This document shows, one piece after another, positions 16,659-28,600 of a stretch of 64,000 bases of DNA. Origin of the DNA: Sphingomonas sp. BK345 (GTDB lineage Bacteria > Pseudomonadota > Alphaproteobacteria > Sphingomonadales > Sphingomonadaceae); assembly GCF_014193845.1 (NCBI RefSeq), contig NZ_JACHZX010000003.1:558001-622000 (forward strand), read 5' to 3'. Within the stretch, counting starts at the first letter, position 1; every line of letters starts with the position of its first letter. The translations under genes were made by a program, and so were the position numbers. Under the pieces are notes generated by a model. That model worked only from the letters and a program-made list of their open reading frames with translations. It did not search any database and was not told the DNA's origin.

Positions 16659-19562
16659 ATGCGAACATCGATCAAGCTTTGCCTGCTGTTGGGCAGCATC
16701 CTGAGCGGCGCGCCCGTGCTGGCGCAGACCGGCTCGGCACCCGAGAACCCGGCGACGGTGCCGCAGGAGCAGACGCCCCCCGCCGCCGCGGTCGGCCAGG
16801 ATGCCCCGGTCGGCCAGGGTGGCGCGGCGGTCGCGCCCGACGCCGCTGCCGCGGGCGACGAGATCGTCGTCACCGGCATCCGCGCCAGCCTCAGCTCGTC
16901 GGCACAGACGAAGCGCGACGCCAACCAGATCGTCGACTCGATCAGCGCGGTCGACGTCGGCAAATTCCCCGATGCCAACATCGCCGAGTCGCTCCAGCGC
17001 ATCACCGGCGTGGCGATCGATCGCTCGGGCGGCGAGGGCCAGTTCATCACCGTCCGCGGCCTCGGGCCCGAGTTCAACACCGTCCTCGTCAACGGTCGCG
17101 TCATGGCGACCGACAACGCGGGGCGCGAGTTCTCGTTCGACGTGCTGTCGTCGAACATGATCCAGCGCACCGACGTGTTCAAATCGCCCGTGCCCGAGCT
17201 GCAGGAAGGCGGCATCGGCGCGACGGTCAACATCGTCACCGCGCGTCCGCTGGAGGGCCGCAGCGGCTTCCGCGCCGCGGCGCAGATCGGCGGCATCTAC
17301 GACCGCTCGCGCGAGAAGATCACCCCCGATCTCGCCGCCACGGTCTCCTACGCCAACCCGGACAAGACCTTCGGCGTGCTGCTCGCGGGCTCCTACACCA
17401 AGCGCAAGAGCCAGACCGATCAGATCGCGATCGACGGCTGGATCAACGGGCGCCCCGATATCGTCCAGACGATCGGCGGGGTGCCGACGCTGATCACCGG
17501 GTCGGACTCGCGCTATCCCGTCACCGGCAACGCCAACCTGCCGCAGAGCGTCTATTACCAGCGCGCGCAGGAAGAGCGGGAGCGGATCAACGTCTCGGGC
17601 GCGGTGCAGTTCAGGCCGGCGGACAATCTCGAGATCACCGTCGACGGCATCTACTCGCGCTTCAACATCTCGGGCGTGACGCGCCGCCTCGATAACTTCA
17701 TGGCCGCGCCTTATTACCAGCCGACCTTCGACGACACCAACACCGCCACCGGCCTGACCATGCTGGGGCGCGACTTCATCGCCGCCAACCCGCAGTTCCT
17801 GGCCGCGAACCCGACGCTGACCAACAACGGCGTCAACGCCAAGGTCGATCACGTCTACAACACGACCAATCGCAAGTCGGACAGCTATCAGGTCGGTGCC
17901 AACGTAAAGTGGAACCCGACCGAGAACGTCGAGCTGCGCTTCGATGCCTCGAAGACGGGTGCCAACCGCAACTCGCCCAACGCCTATTACGTCTATGGCG
18001 CGCTGCTGCCCTACAGCTACCAGTTCTCGCTCGACGGCGGGAAGGGCATCCCGTCGATCTCCTACGACAACAGCATCATCAACAACCCCGACCTGATGCG
18101 GCTGCACTACATGGGGATCGACGCCAACCGCTCGCGCGACCGCGGCTCGGAATATCACTTTGACACCAAATGGACCGTCGACGGCTCGATCCTGCGCAAC
18201 GTGACGCTCGGCGGGTCGTACACCGAGCGGCGCAAGATCAACCGCCAGTTCAACAACAGCGACTCGAACTGCACCTATTGCGGCTACCAGGTGCCGATCG
18301 CCTCGGGCCTGCTCCAGCCCTATGAGTGGGGCGACCTGCTCGGCGGCGGGCAGAACATCCCGCCCTCGCTGTTCCAGGTCGATCCGCAGGCCTTCCTCGC
18401 CTATCTCAACGATCCCGCCACGCTCAACATCCCCTCGAACGGGCGCACGCCCGAGCAGCAGGCGGCCTATGCGGCGCAGGTGCAGGCACTGGAGGGCGGT
18501 CCGTTCGGCGTGCGCGAGCAGCTGCGCGGCACCGTCAACGTGCAGGAGCGGCTGACCGCGGGCTATATCAGCATGCAGTTCGGCAACGATCGCTGGACCG
18601 GCAACGCCGGCGTGCGCGTGATCCGCACCCAGGTGCTCTCCTCGGGCTTCGACACGCCTGTCACCGGGATCGCCAACACGCCGGGCGACGACACGCTGCA
18701 ATATACCTATGGGCCCGCCACCGCGATCGCGGTGCGCAGCAGCTACGTCAACGCTTTGCCCTCGGCCAACGTGAAGTACAACCTGACCGAGAAGCTGATC
18801 GCGCGCGCCGCTTTCTCGCAGACGATCACGCGACCGACGCTGACCGACCTGGGCGTCAACAACGATTACGGCGGGCGCATCGCGGTGCCGCTGTCGTCGG
18901 GCGGCAACCCCAACCTGCTGCCGTTCCGCTCGACCAACTATGACCTGTCGCTGGAATGGTATCTCTCGCGCGTGAGCTACATCAGCGTGGGCGGCTTCTA
19001 TAAGGACCTGTCCGACTTCCTCGAGCTGCAGACGCTGCCGGTCGAGCGCTTCGGGCGGGTCTATCAGGACACGCGCACCCGCAACGGGCAGAGCGGCACG
19101 ATCAAGGGCATCGAGGTCGGCGGGCAATATTCGTTCGACGCGCTAGGCGGCTTCGTCGGCGGCTTCGGCCTCACCGGCAACTACACCTATGTCGCCAGCA
19201 GCGCCGAGCGCGACCAGGTGCTGGCGGACTTCCAGTGCGGCTACAACGGCCTGTCGCCGCACTCGGCGAACGGCAGCGTGTTCTACGAGAAATACGGCAT
19301 CTCGGCGCGCGTGTCGTACAACTGGCGCTCGGACTATCTGCGCAACTGTCGCGACAGCCAGTCGCGGCCGCGCAACCGCTCCTCGTACGGCCAGCTCGAC
19401 TTCAACGTGTCCTACGACCTCACGCCGAATTTCCAGCTCTACGTGCAGGGCGTGAACGTGACCAACGAGTTCATCGACGAATGGTCGGCGATCAAGGAGC
19501 GCTACCTGCTCCAGCAGGAGACCGGCGCGCGCTACAACGTCGGCCTGCGCGTCAAGCTGTAA
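16659..19562 (+). CDS. TonB-dependent receptor, TonB-Xanth-Caul type
   Basis: 967-residue outer-membrane receptor. A signal peptide ends near residue 22 (VLAQ), a TonB box DEIVVTG lies at 67-73, and the plug has GKFPDANIAESLQRITGVAI and VRGLGPEFNTVLVNGR, which mark the subfamily seen in Xanthomonas and Caulobacter. The protein ends in a barrel strand, YNVGLRVKL. Members often import oligosaccharides, which fits the LacI-like palindromes upstream. ATG 16659 follows GGGAGAGGAAC. It stands alone, followed by an inverted repeat; no glycoside hydrolase or sugar transporter is next to it. Confidence 0.93.
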   Translation: MRTSIKLCLLLGSILSGAPVLAQTGSAPENPATVPQEQTPPAAAVGQDAPVGQGGAAVAPDAAAAGDEIVVTGIRASLSSSAQTKRDANQIVDSISAVDVGKFPDANIAESLQRITGVAIDRSGGEGQFITVRGLGPEFNTVLVNGRVMATDNAGREFSFDVLSSNMIQRTDVFKSPVPELQEGGIGATVNIVTARPLEGRSGFRAAAQIGGIYDRSREKITPDLAATVSYANPDKTFGVLLAGSYTKRKSQTDQIAIDGWINGRPDIVQTIGGVPTLITGSDSRYPVTGNANLPQSVYYQRAQEERERINVSGAVQFRPADNLEITVDGIYSRFNISGVTRRLDNFMAAPYYQPTFDDTNTATGLTMLGRDFIAANPQFLAANPTLTNNGVNAKVDHVYNTTNRKSDSYQVGANVKWNPTENVELRFDASKTGANRNSPNAYYVYGALLPYSYQFSLDGGKGIPSISYDNSIINNPDLMRLHYMGIDANRSRDRGSEYHFDTKWTVDGSILRNVTLGGSYTERRKINRQFNNSDSNCTYCGYQVPIASGLLQPYEWGDLLGGGQNIPPSLFQVDPQAFLAYLNDPATLNIPSNGRTPEQQAAYAAQVQALEGGPFGVREQLRGTVNVQERLTAGYISMQFGNDRWTGNAGVRVIRTQVLSSGFDTPVTGIANTPGDDTLQYTYGPATAIAVRSSYVNALPSANVKYNLTEKLIARAAFSQTITRPTLTDLGVNNDYGGRIAVPLSSGGNPNLLPFRSTNYDLSLEWYLSRVSYISVGGFYKDLSDFLELQTLPVERFGRVYQDTRTRNGQSGTIKGIEVGGQYSFDALGGFVGGFGLTGNYTYVASSAERDQVLADFQCGYNGLSPHSANGSVFYEKYGISARVSYNWRSDYLRNCRDSQSRPRNRSSYGQLDFNVSYDLTPNFQLYVQGVNVTNEFIDEWSAIKERYLLQQETGARYNVGLRVKL

Positions 19563-19615
19563 GGGGGTGAGGGCGCGTTGCGCTGAGGCGACGCGCGCTT
19601 GGCGCACGCTTCACC

Positions 19616-19716
19616 TTCCGTCATCCCGGACTTGTTCCGGGATCCACTCCTCCGCGAGAGCAACGGCTTGGAATACGCGGCACGGTGGATCCCGGACCAG
19701 GTCCGGGATGACGGAA
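19616..19716. repeat. GTCATCCCGGAC-type inverted repeat
   Basis: Perfect 16-bp arms, TTCCGTCATCCCGGAC at 19616-19631 and its complement at 19701-19716, around 69 bp. Inside are second inverted pieces (GGGATCCAC and GTGGATCCC), so the whole can fold as a long hairpin. Same type as 12136-12255. It may also end transcription of the receptor gene. Confidence 0.8.
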
Positions 19717-19820
19717 GGGGTTCGCAGACGGGTCGTGCGACGCGAGCGGAAGGGGGGACGCTCGGGAGTCGATGCGCCACCCCCTCCCGCGCGACCCGCG
19801 GAGGTGCTAGCGGCGCGCGC

Positions 19821-21356
19821 ATGACTCGCCGCCCCGCTCTCGTCGCGCTGCTGCTCGGCGTCGCCGCCGCCTGCGGCTTCGCCCCGCTCGAGCTGTGGTG
19901 GCTCGCGCTCGCCGCGTTCGCGGGCTGGCTGGCGCTGGTCCATGCCGCGCCGACGCTGCGCCAGGCGCTGTGGCGCGGCTATGCCTTCGGGGTCGGGCAT
20001 TTCACGATCAACGACAATTGGTTCCAGCACGCTTTCACGTTTCAGGACAAGATGCCGCACGCGCTCGGCTATCTCGCCCCGTTCGCGCTCGCGCTGTACC
20101 TGGCGGTGTTCCCCGCCGCCGCGGCGGGGCTGGCGTGGCGGATGCGGCGCGGCACCGCACCCGATCTCGGCTGGGTGATGCTGGCGGGCGCGTGCTGGAT
20201 CGCCACCGAGTGGGTGCGCTCCTGGCTGTTCACCGGCTATGCCTGGGACCCGCTCGCGGTGATGTGGGTGCCGGTCCAGCCGGTGGCGTGGCTGGCGAGC
20301 CTCGTCGGCACCTACGCGCTGTCGGGCCTCACCGTCGCGCTCGCGGGCCTGCTGCTGCTGGTGCCGCGTCGCGCGCTGCCGCTGGGCGGCGTCACGCTCG
20401 CCGGCGCGGCGCTGCTCGGCGCGCAGGCGCTGAGCTATCGCGCCCCGGCCGCCGCCGCCGCGCCGGGCGCGCCCCGCGTCGTGGTGGTGCAACCCAACGT
20501 GCCGCAGGACCAGCGCGGGGAGAGCGACCAGGCGATGATGCTGGCGCGGCTCACCCGTCTCTCGGGCCGCCCCGGCGCGGCGCCGCGGCTGGTGCTGTGG
20601 CCCGAGGGCGTGATCCGCGACTTCATCGAGGACGATTACCCGCTCTGGGTCTACGGCGACACCAGTCCCTACGCCACCCGCGCGCGCATGACCGCGGTGC
20701 TCGGCCCGCGCGACATGCTGATGACGGGCGGCACCGCGCTCCAGTTCGACTCGCGCGGCGAGGTCACCGGCGCGACCAACTCGGTGTTCGTGCTCGACCC
20801 CGCGCGGCGCATCCGTGCGCGCTACGACAAGGCGCATCTGGTGCCCTACGGCGAGTATCTGCCGATGCCCTGGCTGCTCAAGCCGCTCGGGCTGGCGCGG
20901 CTGGTGCCCGGCGACCTCGACTTCGCGCCCGGCCCCGGGCCGCGCACGCTGGCGGTGCCGGGCTTCGGCGCGATCGGGGTGCAGCTCTGCTACGAGATCA
21001 TCTTCTCGGGGGAGGTGGTCGATCGCGCGCACCGCCCGCGGCTGCTCTTCAACCCCTCCAACGACGCCTGGTTCGGCACCTGGGGTCCACCGCAGCACCT
21101 CGCCCAGGCGCGGCTGCGCGCGATCGAGGAGGGGCTGCCGGTGGTGCGCGCCACGCCCAATGGCATCTCCGCGGTGATCGCCGCGGACGGCACCCTGCTC
21201 GGCACGGTGGCGCACCATCTCGGCGGGGCGGTGGACGTGGCGCTGCCGCCGGCGCATGCGGCTACCTTGTTCTCCCAATTGGGCAATGCAGCGGCGCTGC
21301 TGGTAGGGCTCGCGCTGGTGGCGGGCGCGGTTGCGTTGCGCGCGCGCCGGCGGTAA
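19821..21356 (+). CDS. lnt: Apolipoprotein N-acyltransferase
   Basis: Inner-membrane enzyme that adds the third acyl chain to lipoproteins. 511 residues: several hydrophobic helices in the first 205 residues, then a nitrilase-type domain with the triad Glu262 (VLWPEG), Lys337 (YDKAHLVPYGEY) and Cys390 (GVQLCYE), and one C-terminal membrane helix. ATG 19821 is the natural start; the open frame upstream lies in the repeat. It is followed by metK after 42 bp. Confidence 0.95.
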   Translation: MTRRPALVALLLGVAAACGFAPLELWWLALAAFAGWLALVHAAPTLRQALWRGYAFGVGHFTINDNWFQHAFTFQDKMPHALGYLAPFALALYLAVFPAAAAGLAWRMRRGTAPDLGWVMLAGACWIATEWVRSWLFTGYAWDPLAVMWVPVQPVAWLASLVGTYALSGLTVALAGLLLLVPRRALPLGGVTLAGAALLGAQALSYRAPAAAAAPGAPRVVVVQPNVPQDQRGESDQAMMLARLTRLSGRPGAAPRLVLWPEGVIRDFIEDDYPLWVYGDTSPYATRARMTAVLGPRDMLMTGGTALQFDSRGEVTGATNSVFVLDPARRIRARYDKAHLVPYGEYLPMPWLLKPLGLARLVPGDLDFAPGPGPRTLAVPGFGAIGVQLCYEIIFSGEVVDRAHRPRLLFNPSNDAWFGTWGPPQHLAQARLRAIEEGLPVVRATPNGISAVIAADGTLLGTVAHHLGGAVDVALPPAHAATLFSQLGNAAALLVGLALVAGAVALRARRR

Positions 21357-21358
21357 GC

Positions 21359-21378
21359 ATATAAAGCTATCTTTATAT
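21359..21378. promoter_or_regulatory. AT-rich palindrome upstream of metK
   Basis: Arms ATATAAAG and CTTTATAT are exact complements, separated by CTAT, in otherwise GC-rich DNA and 20 bp upstream of the metK start. This looks like an operator for an ArsR-family regulator of the methionine/SAM cycle (SahR-like) in alphaproteobacteria, but the link to a named regulator is inference. Confidence 0.6.
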
Positions 21379-21398
21379 CGTTATCTGCCGGAGCCTCC

Positions 21399-22598
21399 AT
21401 GCGTCAGTCGTTCATCTTCACGTCGGAGTCGGTGTCGGAAGGGCACCCCGACAAGGTCGCGGACCAGATCTCGGACGCGATCGTCGACCTGTTCCTCGCC
21501 AAGGACCCCGAGGCGCGCGTCGCGTGCGAGACGATGACCACCACCAACAAGGTGGTGCTCGCGGGCGAGATCCGCGGTCGCGGCATCTACGAGAACGATC
21601 AATGGGCGCCGGGCGTGCTCGACGAGATCGAGGCTGCGGTCCGCGCCACGGTGAAGCGGATCGGCTATGAGCAGTCAGGCTTCCACTGGCAGACGTTCGA
21701 TTTCTCGAACAACCTGCACGGCCAGTCGGCGCATATCGCGATGGGCGTCGACGAGAGCGGCAACAAGGACGAGGGCGCGGGCGACCAGGGCATCATGTTC
21801 GGCTACGCCACCGACGAGACCCCTGGCCTGATGCCCGCGACGCTCTATTACAGCCACAAGATCCTCGAGAAGATGGCGGCGGACCGCCACGCCGGGACCG
21901 CGCCCTTCCTTGAGCCCGACGCCAAGAGCCAGGTGACGCTGCAATATGAGAAGGGCGTGCCGGTGCGCGCCACCGCGCTGGTGGTGTCGACCCAGCATTC
22001 GGCCGAGCTGTCGAACGAGGCGGGCCAGGCAAAGCTGCGCGACTACGTCAAGGGCGTGTTCGCCGAGGTGCTACCCGAGGGCTGGCTGCCCGAGGAGAAG
22101 GCGATCTACGTCAACCCGACGGGTCTGTTCGAGATCGGCGGGCCCGACGGCGACGCCGGGCTGACCGGGCGCAAGATCATCGTCGACACCTATGGCGGCG
22201 CGGCGCCGCACGGCGGCGGCGCGTTCAGCGGCAAGGACCCCACCAAGGTCGACCGCTCGGCGGCCTATGTCGCGCGCTATCTCGCCAAGAACGTGGTCGC
22301 GGCCGGGCTCGCCAAGCGCTGCACGATCCAGCTGAGCTACGCGATCGGCGTGGCCGAGCCGCTCAGCGTCTACGTCGACCTGCACGGCACCGGCAATGTC
22401 GAGGAGAGCAAGCTCGAGGCGGCGCTGCCCAAGCTGGTGCGGCTGACCCCCAAGGGCATCCGCGAGCATCTCAAGCTCAACGCGCCGATCTACAGCAAGA
22501 CTGCGGCCTACGGCCATTTCGGTCGCGATCCCGAAGGTGACCTGTTCACCTGGGAGAAGACCGACCTGGTCGAGCAGCTCAAGCAGGCGGTGGCCTGA
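21399..22598 (+). CDS. metK: S-adenosylmethionine synthetase
   Basis: 399-residue cytosolic enzyme making SAM from methionine and ATP. Signatures are [20 protein letters not shown] at the N-terminus, [12 protein letters not shown] (the ATP-binding GAGDQG motif), and [19 protein letters not shown] (the P-loop-like signature 2). Full length, single ATG start. The AT-rich palindrome in front may regulate it; a strong hairpin follows at 22649. Confidence 0.98.
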   Translation: MRQSFIFTSESVSEGHPDKVADQISDAIVDLFLAKDPEARVACETMTTTNKVVLAGEIRGRGIYENDQWAPGVLDEIEAAVRATVKRIGYEQSGFHWQTFDFSNNLHGQSAHIAMGVDESGNKDEGAGDQGIMFGYATDETPGLMPATLYYSHKILEKMAADRHAGTAPFLEPDAKSQVTLQYEKGVPVRATALVVSTQHSAELSNEAGQAKLRDYVKGVFAEVLPEGWLPEEKAIYVNPTGLFEIGGPDGDAGLTGRKIIVDTYGGAAPHGGGAFSGKDPTKVDRSAAYVARYLAKNVVAAGLAKRCTIQLSYAIGVAEPLSVYVDLHGTGNVEESKLEAALPKLVRLTPKGIREHLKLNAPIYSKTAAYGHFGRDPEGDLFTWEKTDLVEQLKQAVA

Positions 22599-22648
22599 GG
22601 AGCGGCGGCCCGGCCCGGCCTGTGTGAGGCCGCGCCGATGCGAGTGAG

Positions 22649-22670
22649 CCCCTCCCCTCTAGGGGAGGGG
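22649..22670. terminator. Hairpin after metK
   Basis: Perfect 10-bp arms CCCCTCCCCT and AGGGGAGGGG with a 2-base loop, 50 bp after the metK stop codon. There is no T-run, so termination efficiency is uncertain. It is the left end of a larger repeat that extends to about 22752. Confidence 0.55.
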
Positions 22671-22752
22671 CCGGGCTGGGGCGGTTCCGCAAGGACTGCG
22701 CTCGCGGAAGTGCCCCGCCCCCAACCCCTGCCCTGACGAGGAGGGGGCCGTC
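22649..22752. repeat. CCTCCCC/GGGGAGG-type repeat
   Basis: Contains the hairpin at the left, then GCTGGGGCGG and, inverted, CCGCCCCCAACCCCTGCC, with GTTCCGCAAGG...CGCGGAAGTG in the middle. Related units lie at 30608-30734 and 60849-60978. These are dispersed palindromic elements common between sphingomonad genes; no open frame in it is credible. Confidence 0.65.
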
Positions 22753-22858
22753 ATGCGGCTCTATCCCGCTCTCGATGAGCGATGCCGGGATCCCGACTCA
22801 GGGTCGGAGTGCCGGCACTGAGCTGTTGATGCCCCTCACATCTGCGGGCCAGCGCCCC

Positions 22859-23722
<864 letters not shown>

Positions 23723-23796
23723 GCGCGCGCACATAAGGTGCGCGCGGGCGGGAGGCTAGGGCGCAGGTGCGCGCCGCTTCGCTTCCTGCCCGACCG

Positions 23797-24459
23797 TCAC
23801 GGCAGGATACTGCCTGTCCGGTACAGGCGATCCTCCAGCAGCGGGACGATCTCCTCCTCCTCGGTGGCGCGCGCCGGGTCGAGCGCGAGCAGCGTGGCGA
23901 GCGCGTGCCAGCCGTAGCGCGGCGTCACGGTCGCGCCGCCGGGGGCGCCGAGCCGGCGGATCACGCCGAGGCCCTGCTCCAGATCGACCGCGCCGCCGAC
24001 CTCGACCGCGCTCTCGCCGCTCACCAGCACCGGCGCGCGCAGGTCGCCGCCGACGACCAGCACCGACTCCTCGCGCGCGGTGTAGATCCAGTCGCCGACG
24101 ATCAGGTCGCCGGTGACGACCACGCGGCTGCCCCAGTCGTTGAGCAGGCTGCCGCAGCGCAGGCTGCCGAACACCACCAGCGCGGCATGGCCGTCGTTGC
24201 CGTCGACCTCCTGCGTCGAGACCTGGCCGGCGACGCTGAGATCGCCCTCGATCAGCGTCAGCAGCGTCAGCGGCGTGTAATCGCCCGCGATCGTGACGTC
24301 GCCGCGGTGGCGTCCGGCGCTGACGTCGTCGGGCTCGAGCACGGGCGAGACCAGCTCGATCTGCGAGAGCAGGTCGGCGAGCGCGGCGTCGGGCAGCGCC
24401 TCGACCAGCACCGCGATCTTGTTCTGCCACGTCTCCATCGGCATCCGCTGCCATGCCAT
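23797..24459 (-). CDS. Beta-rung repeat protein of unknown function
   Basis: 220 residues. After a short helical start, residues 45-165 repeat a pattern of small hydrophobic/glycine rungs (VTIAGDYTPLTLLTLIEGDL, VVVTGDLIVGDWIY, VLVVGGDLRAPVLVSGES, VEVGGAVDL), which predicts a right-handed beta-helix or bactofilin-like fold. No signal peptide or catalytic motif is visible. It lies upstream of aguB on the same strand, separated by 74 bp. Similar rung proteins occur in polymorphic-toxin neighbourhoods, but none is seen here. Confidence 0.7.
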   Translation of the reverse strand: MAWQRMPMETWQNKIAVLVEALPDAALADLLSQIELVSPVLEPDDVSAGRHRGDVTIAGDYTPLTLLTLIEGDLSVAGQVSTQEVDGNDGHAALVVFGSLRCGSLLNDWGSRVVVTGDLIVGDWIYTAREESVLVVGGDLRAPVLVSGESAVEVGGAVDLEQGLGVIRRLGAPGGATVTPRYGWHALATLLALDPARATEEEEIVPLLEDRLYRTGSILP

Positions 24460-24596
24460 CGCACGTCTCCTCGCTTGTCCAAGGGCTTATAGGAGGAGGA
24501 CGCAGGTGGAGCGGCAGCGCGAGTTGGCGCCTGACCCGGATCGAACGGAGCGGCGAGGCCCTTGAGCCGCGTGCGACGCGCGGCTAGCCCCCGTCG

Positions 24597-25403
24597 ATGG
24601 ACCCGCTCGACCGCATCGCCGCCGCGCTGGAGCGGCTCGCGCCGCCGCCGCCGCCCGCCGCCGACCCGCTGGCGCACCCGGCCTATGTATGGCGCGGCGG
24701 CGTGCTGGTCGCGGCGCGCGCCTTCGCGCCGCTCGACCTGGCGCTGCTCCAGCGCGTCGACCAGCAGCGTGACGCGCTGGTGGCCAATCTCGGGCGGCTC
24801 GCCGCGGGCCATGCCGCGCAGGACGTGCTGCTGTGGGGCGCGCGCGGCACCGGCAAGTCGGCGCTGGTCAAGGCGAGCGTCGGCGCGGTGCAGGCGCACG
24901 GCGGCGCGCTCGCGCTGGTGGAGGTGGCGGCGGAGCAGCTCGCCACGCTGCCCGCACTGTTCGAGGTGCTGGCGCGGCAGCCGCGCGCCTACGCGCTGTT
25001 CGTGGACGATCTCGGCGTCGATGACGCCGCCGAGGCGCGCGCGCTGCGCTCGCTGCTGGAGGGTGGCGCCGAGGCGCGACCCGCCAACGCGCGGCTGATC
25101 GTCACCGCCAACCGCCGCCATCTCGTGGTACGCGAGCACGCCGCCGCCGAGCGCGCGATCAACCCGCGCGACGCCGACGACGACCAGCTCGCATTGGCCG
25201 ACCGCTTCGGGCTCAGCCTCGGCTTCCACGCCGTCGACCAGGACCATTATCTCGCAATTGTGCGCGCTTATGCCGAGCGCCACGGCCTGACCTTCGACCC
25301 CGCCGAGGCGGTGCGCTGGGCCACCCAGCGCGGCAGCCGCTCGGGCCGGGTGGCGTGGCAATATGTCGTCGAGCTCGCGGGGCGCAGCGGCATCTCGTTG
25401 TGA
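24597..25403 (+). CDS. DUF815 family AAA-type ATPase
   Basis: 268-residue P-loop protein: Walker A GARGTGKSAL at 81-90, Walker B ALFVDDLGVD at about 133-142, then IVTANRRHLV (sensor-like) and a lid region with ALADRFGLSLGFHAVDQDHY. The order and the WRGGVLVAARAFAPLDLALL start match the DUF815 family of unknown role. Divergent from the beta-rung gene, with a 137-bp gap. Confidence 0.9.
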   Translation: MDPLDRIAAALERLAPPPPPAADPLAHPAYVWRGGVLVAARAFAPLDLALLQRVDQQRDALVANLGRLAAGHAAQDVLLWGARGTGKSALVKASVGAVQAHGGALALVEVAAEQLATLPALFEVLARQPRAYALFVDDLGVDDAAEARALRSLLEGGAEARPANARLIVTANRRHLVVREHAAAERAINPRDADDDQLALADRFGLSLGFHAVDQDHYLAIVRAYAERHGLTFDPAEAVRWATQRGSRSGRVAWQYVVELAGRSGISL

Positions 25404-25601
25404 TCGCGAGATGAATTAGGTAAGTACCAGTGACGAACCGTGGCATGGCCGCGCCAGATTGAGTTGTGACACGAGTTTACAATTGGGTGGCGAGGGGGTC
25501 TTCTTAACCATCGCCGCAGCGGAGCGTCCGACTCCGCGCGACATGGGAAGCATGACGCCCGCGCCGCCCCCCCTCGGCGCCGGTGCACCAGGGAGTCCAT
25601 C

Positions 25602-28600
25602 GTGTCCGATCATCGTCTGTTCTCGCGCGCGTCGCTGCGCCACGGCGTCGCTTGCTCCGCGCTCGCGCTCGCCAGCCTGACCGTCCTCGCCGCCGCGCCG
25701 GCCCATGCCCAGGCGGCTTCGCCGACCACGCCGACGGTGCCGCAGAGCGAGCAGCCGCCCGCACCCGTCGAGCAGAGCCCGGTCGAACCTGCCGCCGGAC
25801 CCGAGGCGCCCGCGGGCGGTGACATCGTCGTCACCGGATCGATCCTGCGCACTACCGATCGCGCCAGCCCCTCGCCCGTCACCACGGTGAGCGCCGAGGC
25901 GCTCGACCAGCGCGGCGTCACCACGGTGCAGGAGGGGATCCAGCAGCTCACCTCGAACAACGGCCCGGCGCTGACCAACTCGTTCAGCGCCAACGGCGCC
26001 TTCGCCGGGGGCGCGTCGGCGGTGTCGCTGCGCGGCCTGTCGACCAACTCGACGCTGGTGCTGTTCGACGGCGTGCGCGCGGCCTATTACCCGCTGTCCG
26101 ACGACGGCACGCGCAACTTCGTCGACCTCAACACCATCCCCGACGACATCGTCGACCGCATCGAGGTGCTGCGCGACGGCGCCTCGTCGAGCTACGGCGC
26201 GGACGCGATCGCGGGCGTGGTCAACATCATCACCAAGCGCCAGTACAAGGGCATCGGCGGCCGCGCCGAGGCCGGGATCAGCGAGCGCGGCGACGCCTCC
26301 AACCAGCGGCTCAGCCTGATCGCGGGCACCGGCGACATCGACGACAACGGCTATAACGCGTACGTCAGCGGCTTCTATTTCCGCCAGAGCGCGCTGTATA
26401 ACCGCGACCGGCCGTACCCCTACAACACCGACGATCGCCGCCGCATCTGCAACGACGGCGCGTGCGGCCCCAACCAGGTGGTCAACGGGCTCGACGGGGA
26501 CGGCGGCTACACCTTCTCCGAGGGCGTCTTCAACACCGGTGGCACGCTCTACGTGCGGCCGTTCGACCCGACCAACACCGACGCGCAGGGGCGCTATCAG
26601 CAGCTCAACCCGGCGCTCGGCTGTCGCACCGGGCCGAGCTATACGCTCAACGCCGCCGATCTGGCGCGCACCGACACGGACGGCAATCTCGTCAACGCCG
26701 CCGCGCCGACCTCGGTGTGCCAGGACGATCTGGTCAACAATTACGGCGTGATCTCGCCGCAGATCGAGCGCTTCGGCGGGTCGGCGCGCTTCACCGCGCG
26801 GGTCGGCGACAATGCCGAGGCCTATGCCATGTTCAACTTCCAGCAGAGCCGGGTGGGGTATAGCGGCGGGAACGCGACGATCCGCGGCAACGCCAACGCG
26901 GGGATCGACTTCCCGCGCTTCACCACCAGCGGCACCGGCGGCGCCTTCGCGCCGGGCTCGTTCGCGCTGACGCTGCCAGCCTATGTCTGCGACAACGGGG
27001 TCGGCGCGGCCAACGGCATCGATACCGGGTGCAACGCCAGCAACGGCACGCTAAATCCCAATAATCCCTTCGCCACCGCGGCGAACCCGCAGGTGGCGCG
27101 GATCGTCGGTCGGATCCCGAGCATCCGCACCTATGACGAGACGCGCAGCCGCGTGTACCGCGCCGCGCTGGGCATCAAGGGGCAGGTCGCCGACACCTGG
27201 GACTATGCCGTCGACGCCACCGCGATGCACACCGACCTGCGCCGGCTGCAGCGCGGCTACGTCCGCATCGACAACCTGCTCACCGCAATCGCGCGCGGCA
27301 CCTACAATTTCGTCGATCCGTTCGCCAACACGCAGGCGCAGCAGGACTTCCTCTCGCCCGACAACGTCAACGACGCGCAGTCCGACCTGGCGCAGGTGCA
27401 GGCGACGCTCGGCCGCTCGCTCGCGACGCTGCCCGGCGGTCCGCTCCAGCTCGGCCTCGGCATCGCCTATCGCTACGAGTCGATCAACTCGCCCAGCGCC
27501 AACCCCGACTATAACGGCCCAACCGACCGCTATTTCGTGCTCAACGCCTTCGGCATCGACGGCAGCCGCTCGGTCTATTCGGCGTTCGGCGAGCTGAACG
27601 CGCCGATCGTCGACCAATTCCTCGTCAACGTGTCCGGCCGCTACGACAAATATTCGAGCGGGCAGAGCGCCTTCTCGCCCAAGGTCGGGGCCAAGTTCAC
27701 GCCGTTCCGCCAGCTGGCGATCCGCGGCACCTACTCGCGCGGCTTCCGCATCCCGAGCTTCGGCGAGGCCAACTCGCTGCCGACCAGCGGCTTCGTCAAC
27801 GCCTCGCCGAGCACCTATTCGGACGCGTTCCTGGCGCAATATGGCTGCTCGCAGGCGACTTTCACCTCTTGCCCGGCCTATATCAGCAACTCGTCCTACG
27901 GGCAGACGACGCGCGCCACGCCCGACCTCAAGCCCGAGAAGTCGCGCAGCTTCACCGCGGGCGTGATCTTCGAGCCGATCCGCCAGCTGACGCTGACGGT
28001 CGACTATTTCAACATCAAGAAGACCGACGCGATCGCCGCGGCGGACAATCAGGCCGCGATCGACGCCTATAACGCCGGGCAGGACGCGCCCGCCGGCTTC
28101 GGCCTGGTGCCCGACGTGGTCGACCCGCGCTTCCCCAACGCGCGCCCGCGGCTCGCCTTCGTCGAGGCGAGCTACGTCAACGAGAACACGATCCGCTCGC
28201 AGGGCATCGACTTCGGCGCGACCGGGACGCTGGACGTCGCCGACGACGTCAGCTTCACCTCGGCGGCGCAGGCGAGCCTGATCCTCGAGCTGTCCACCGA
28301 GTTCGCCGACGGGTCGAAGCAGACCTACCAGGGCACGATCGGCAACTACAATCTGACCGCCGGCTCGGGCACGCCGCGGTGGCGCGGCACGTGGCAGAAC
28401 ACGCTCAACTACAAGGACTACACGCTGAGCGCGACGGCGCAGTACTTCGACGGCTACAATCTCTCGGCGGAGGACCAGGGCGGCACGCGGGGCGACTGCT
28501 CGCTCAATCCCGGCTATGTGCCGTGCGACGTCAAGAGCTACATCACCGTCGACCTCACCGGCAGCGTCAAGATCAACGATCGCGCGACCTTCTACGTCAA

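Noticed and set aside
21340..21398. SAM riboswitch upstream of metK
   Set aside because: The leader after lnt is only 42 bp and is dominated by one palindrome; it is too short for the known SAM aptamers, so an operator is more likely.
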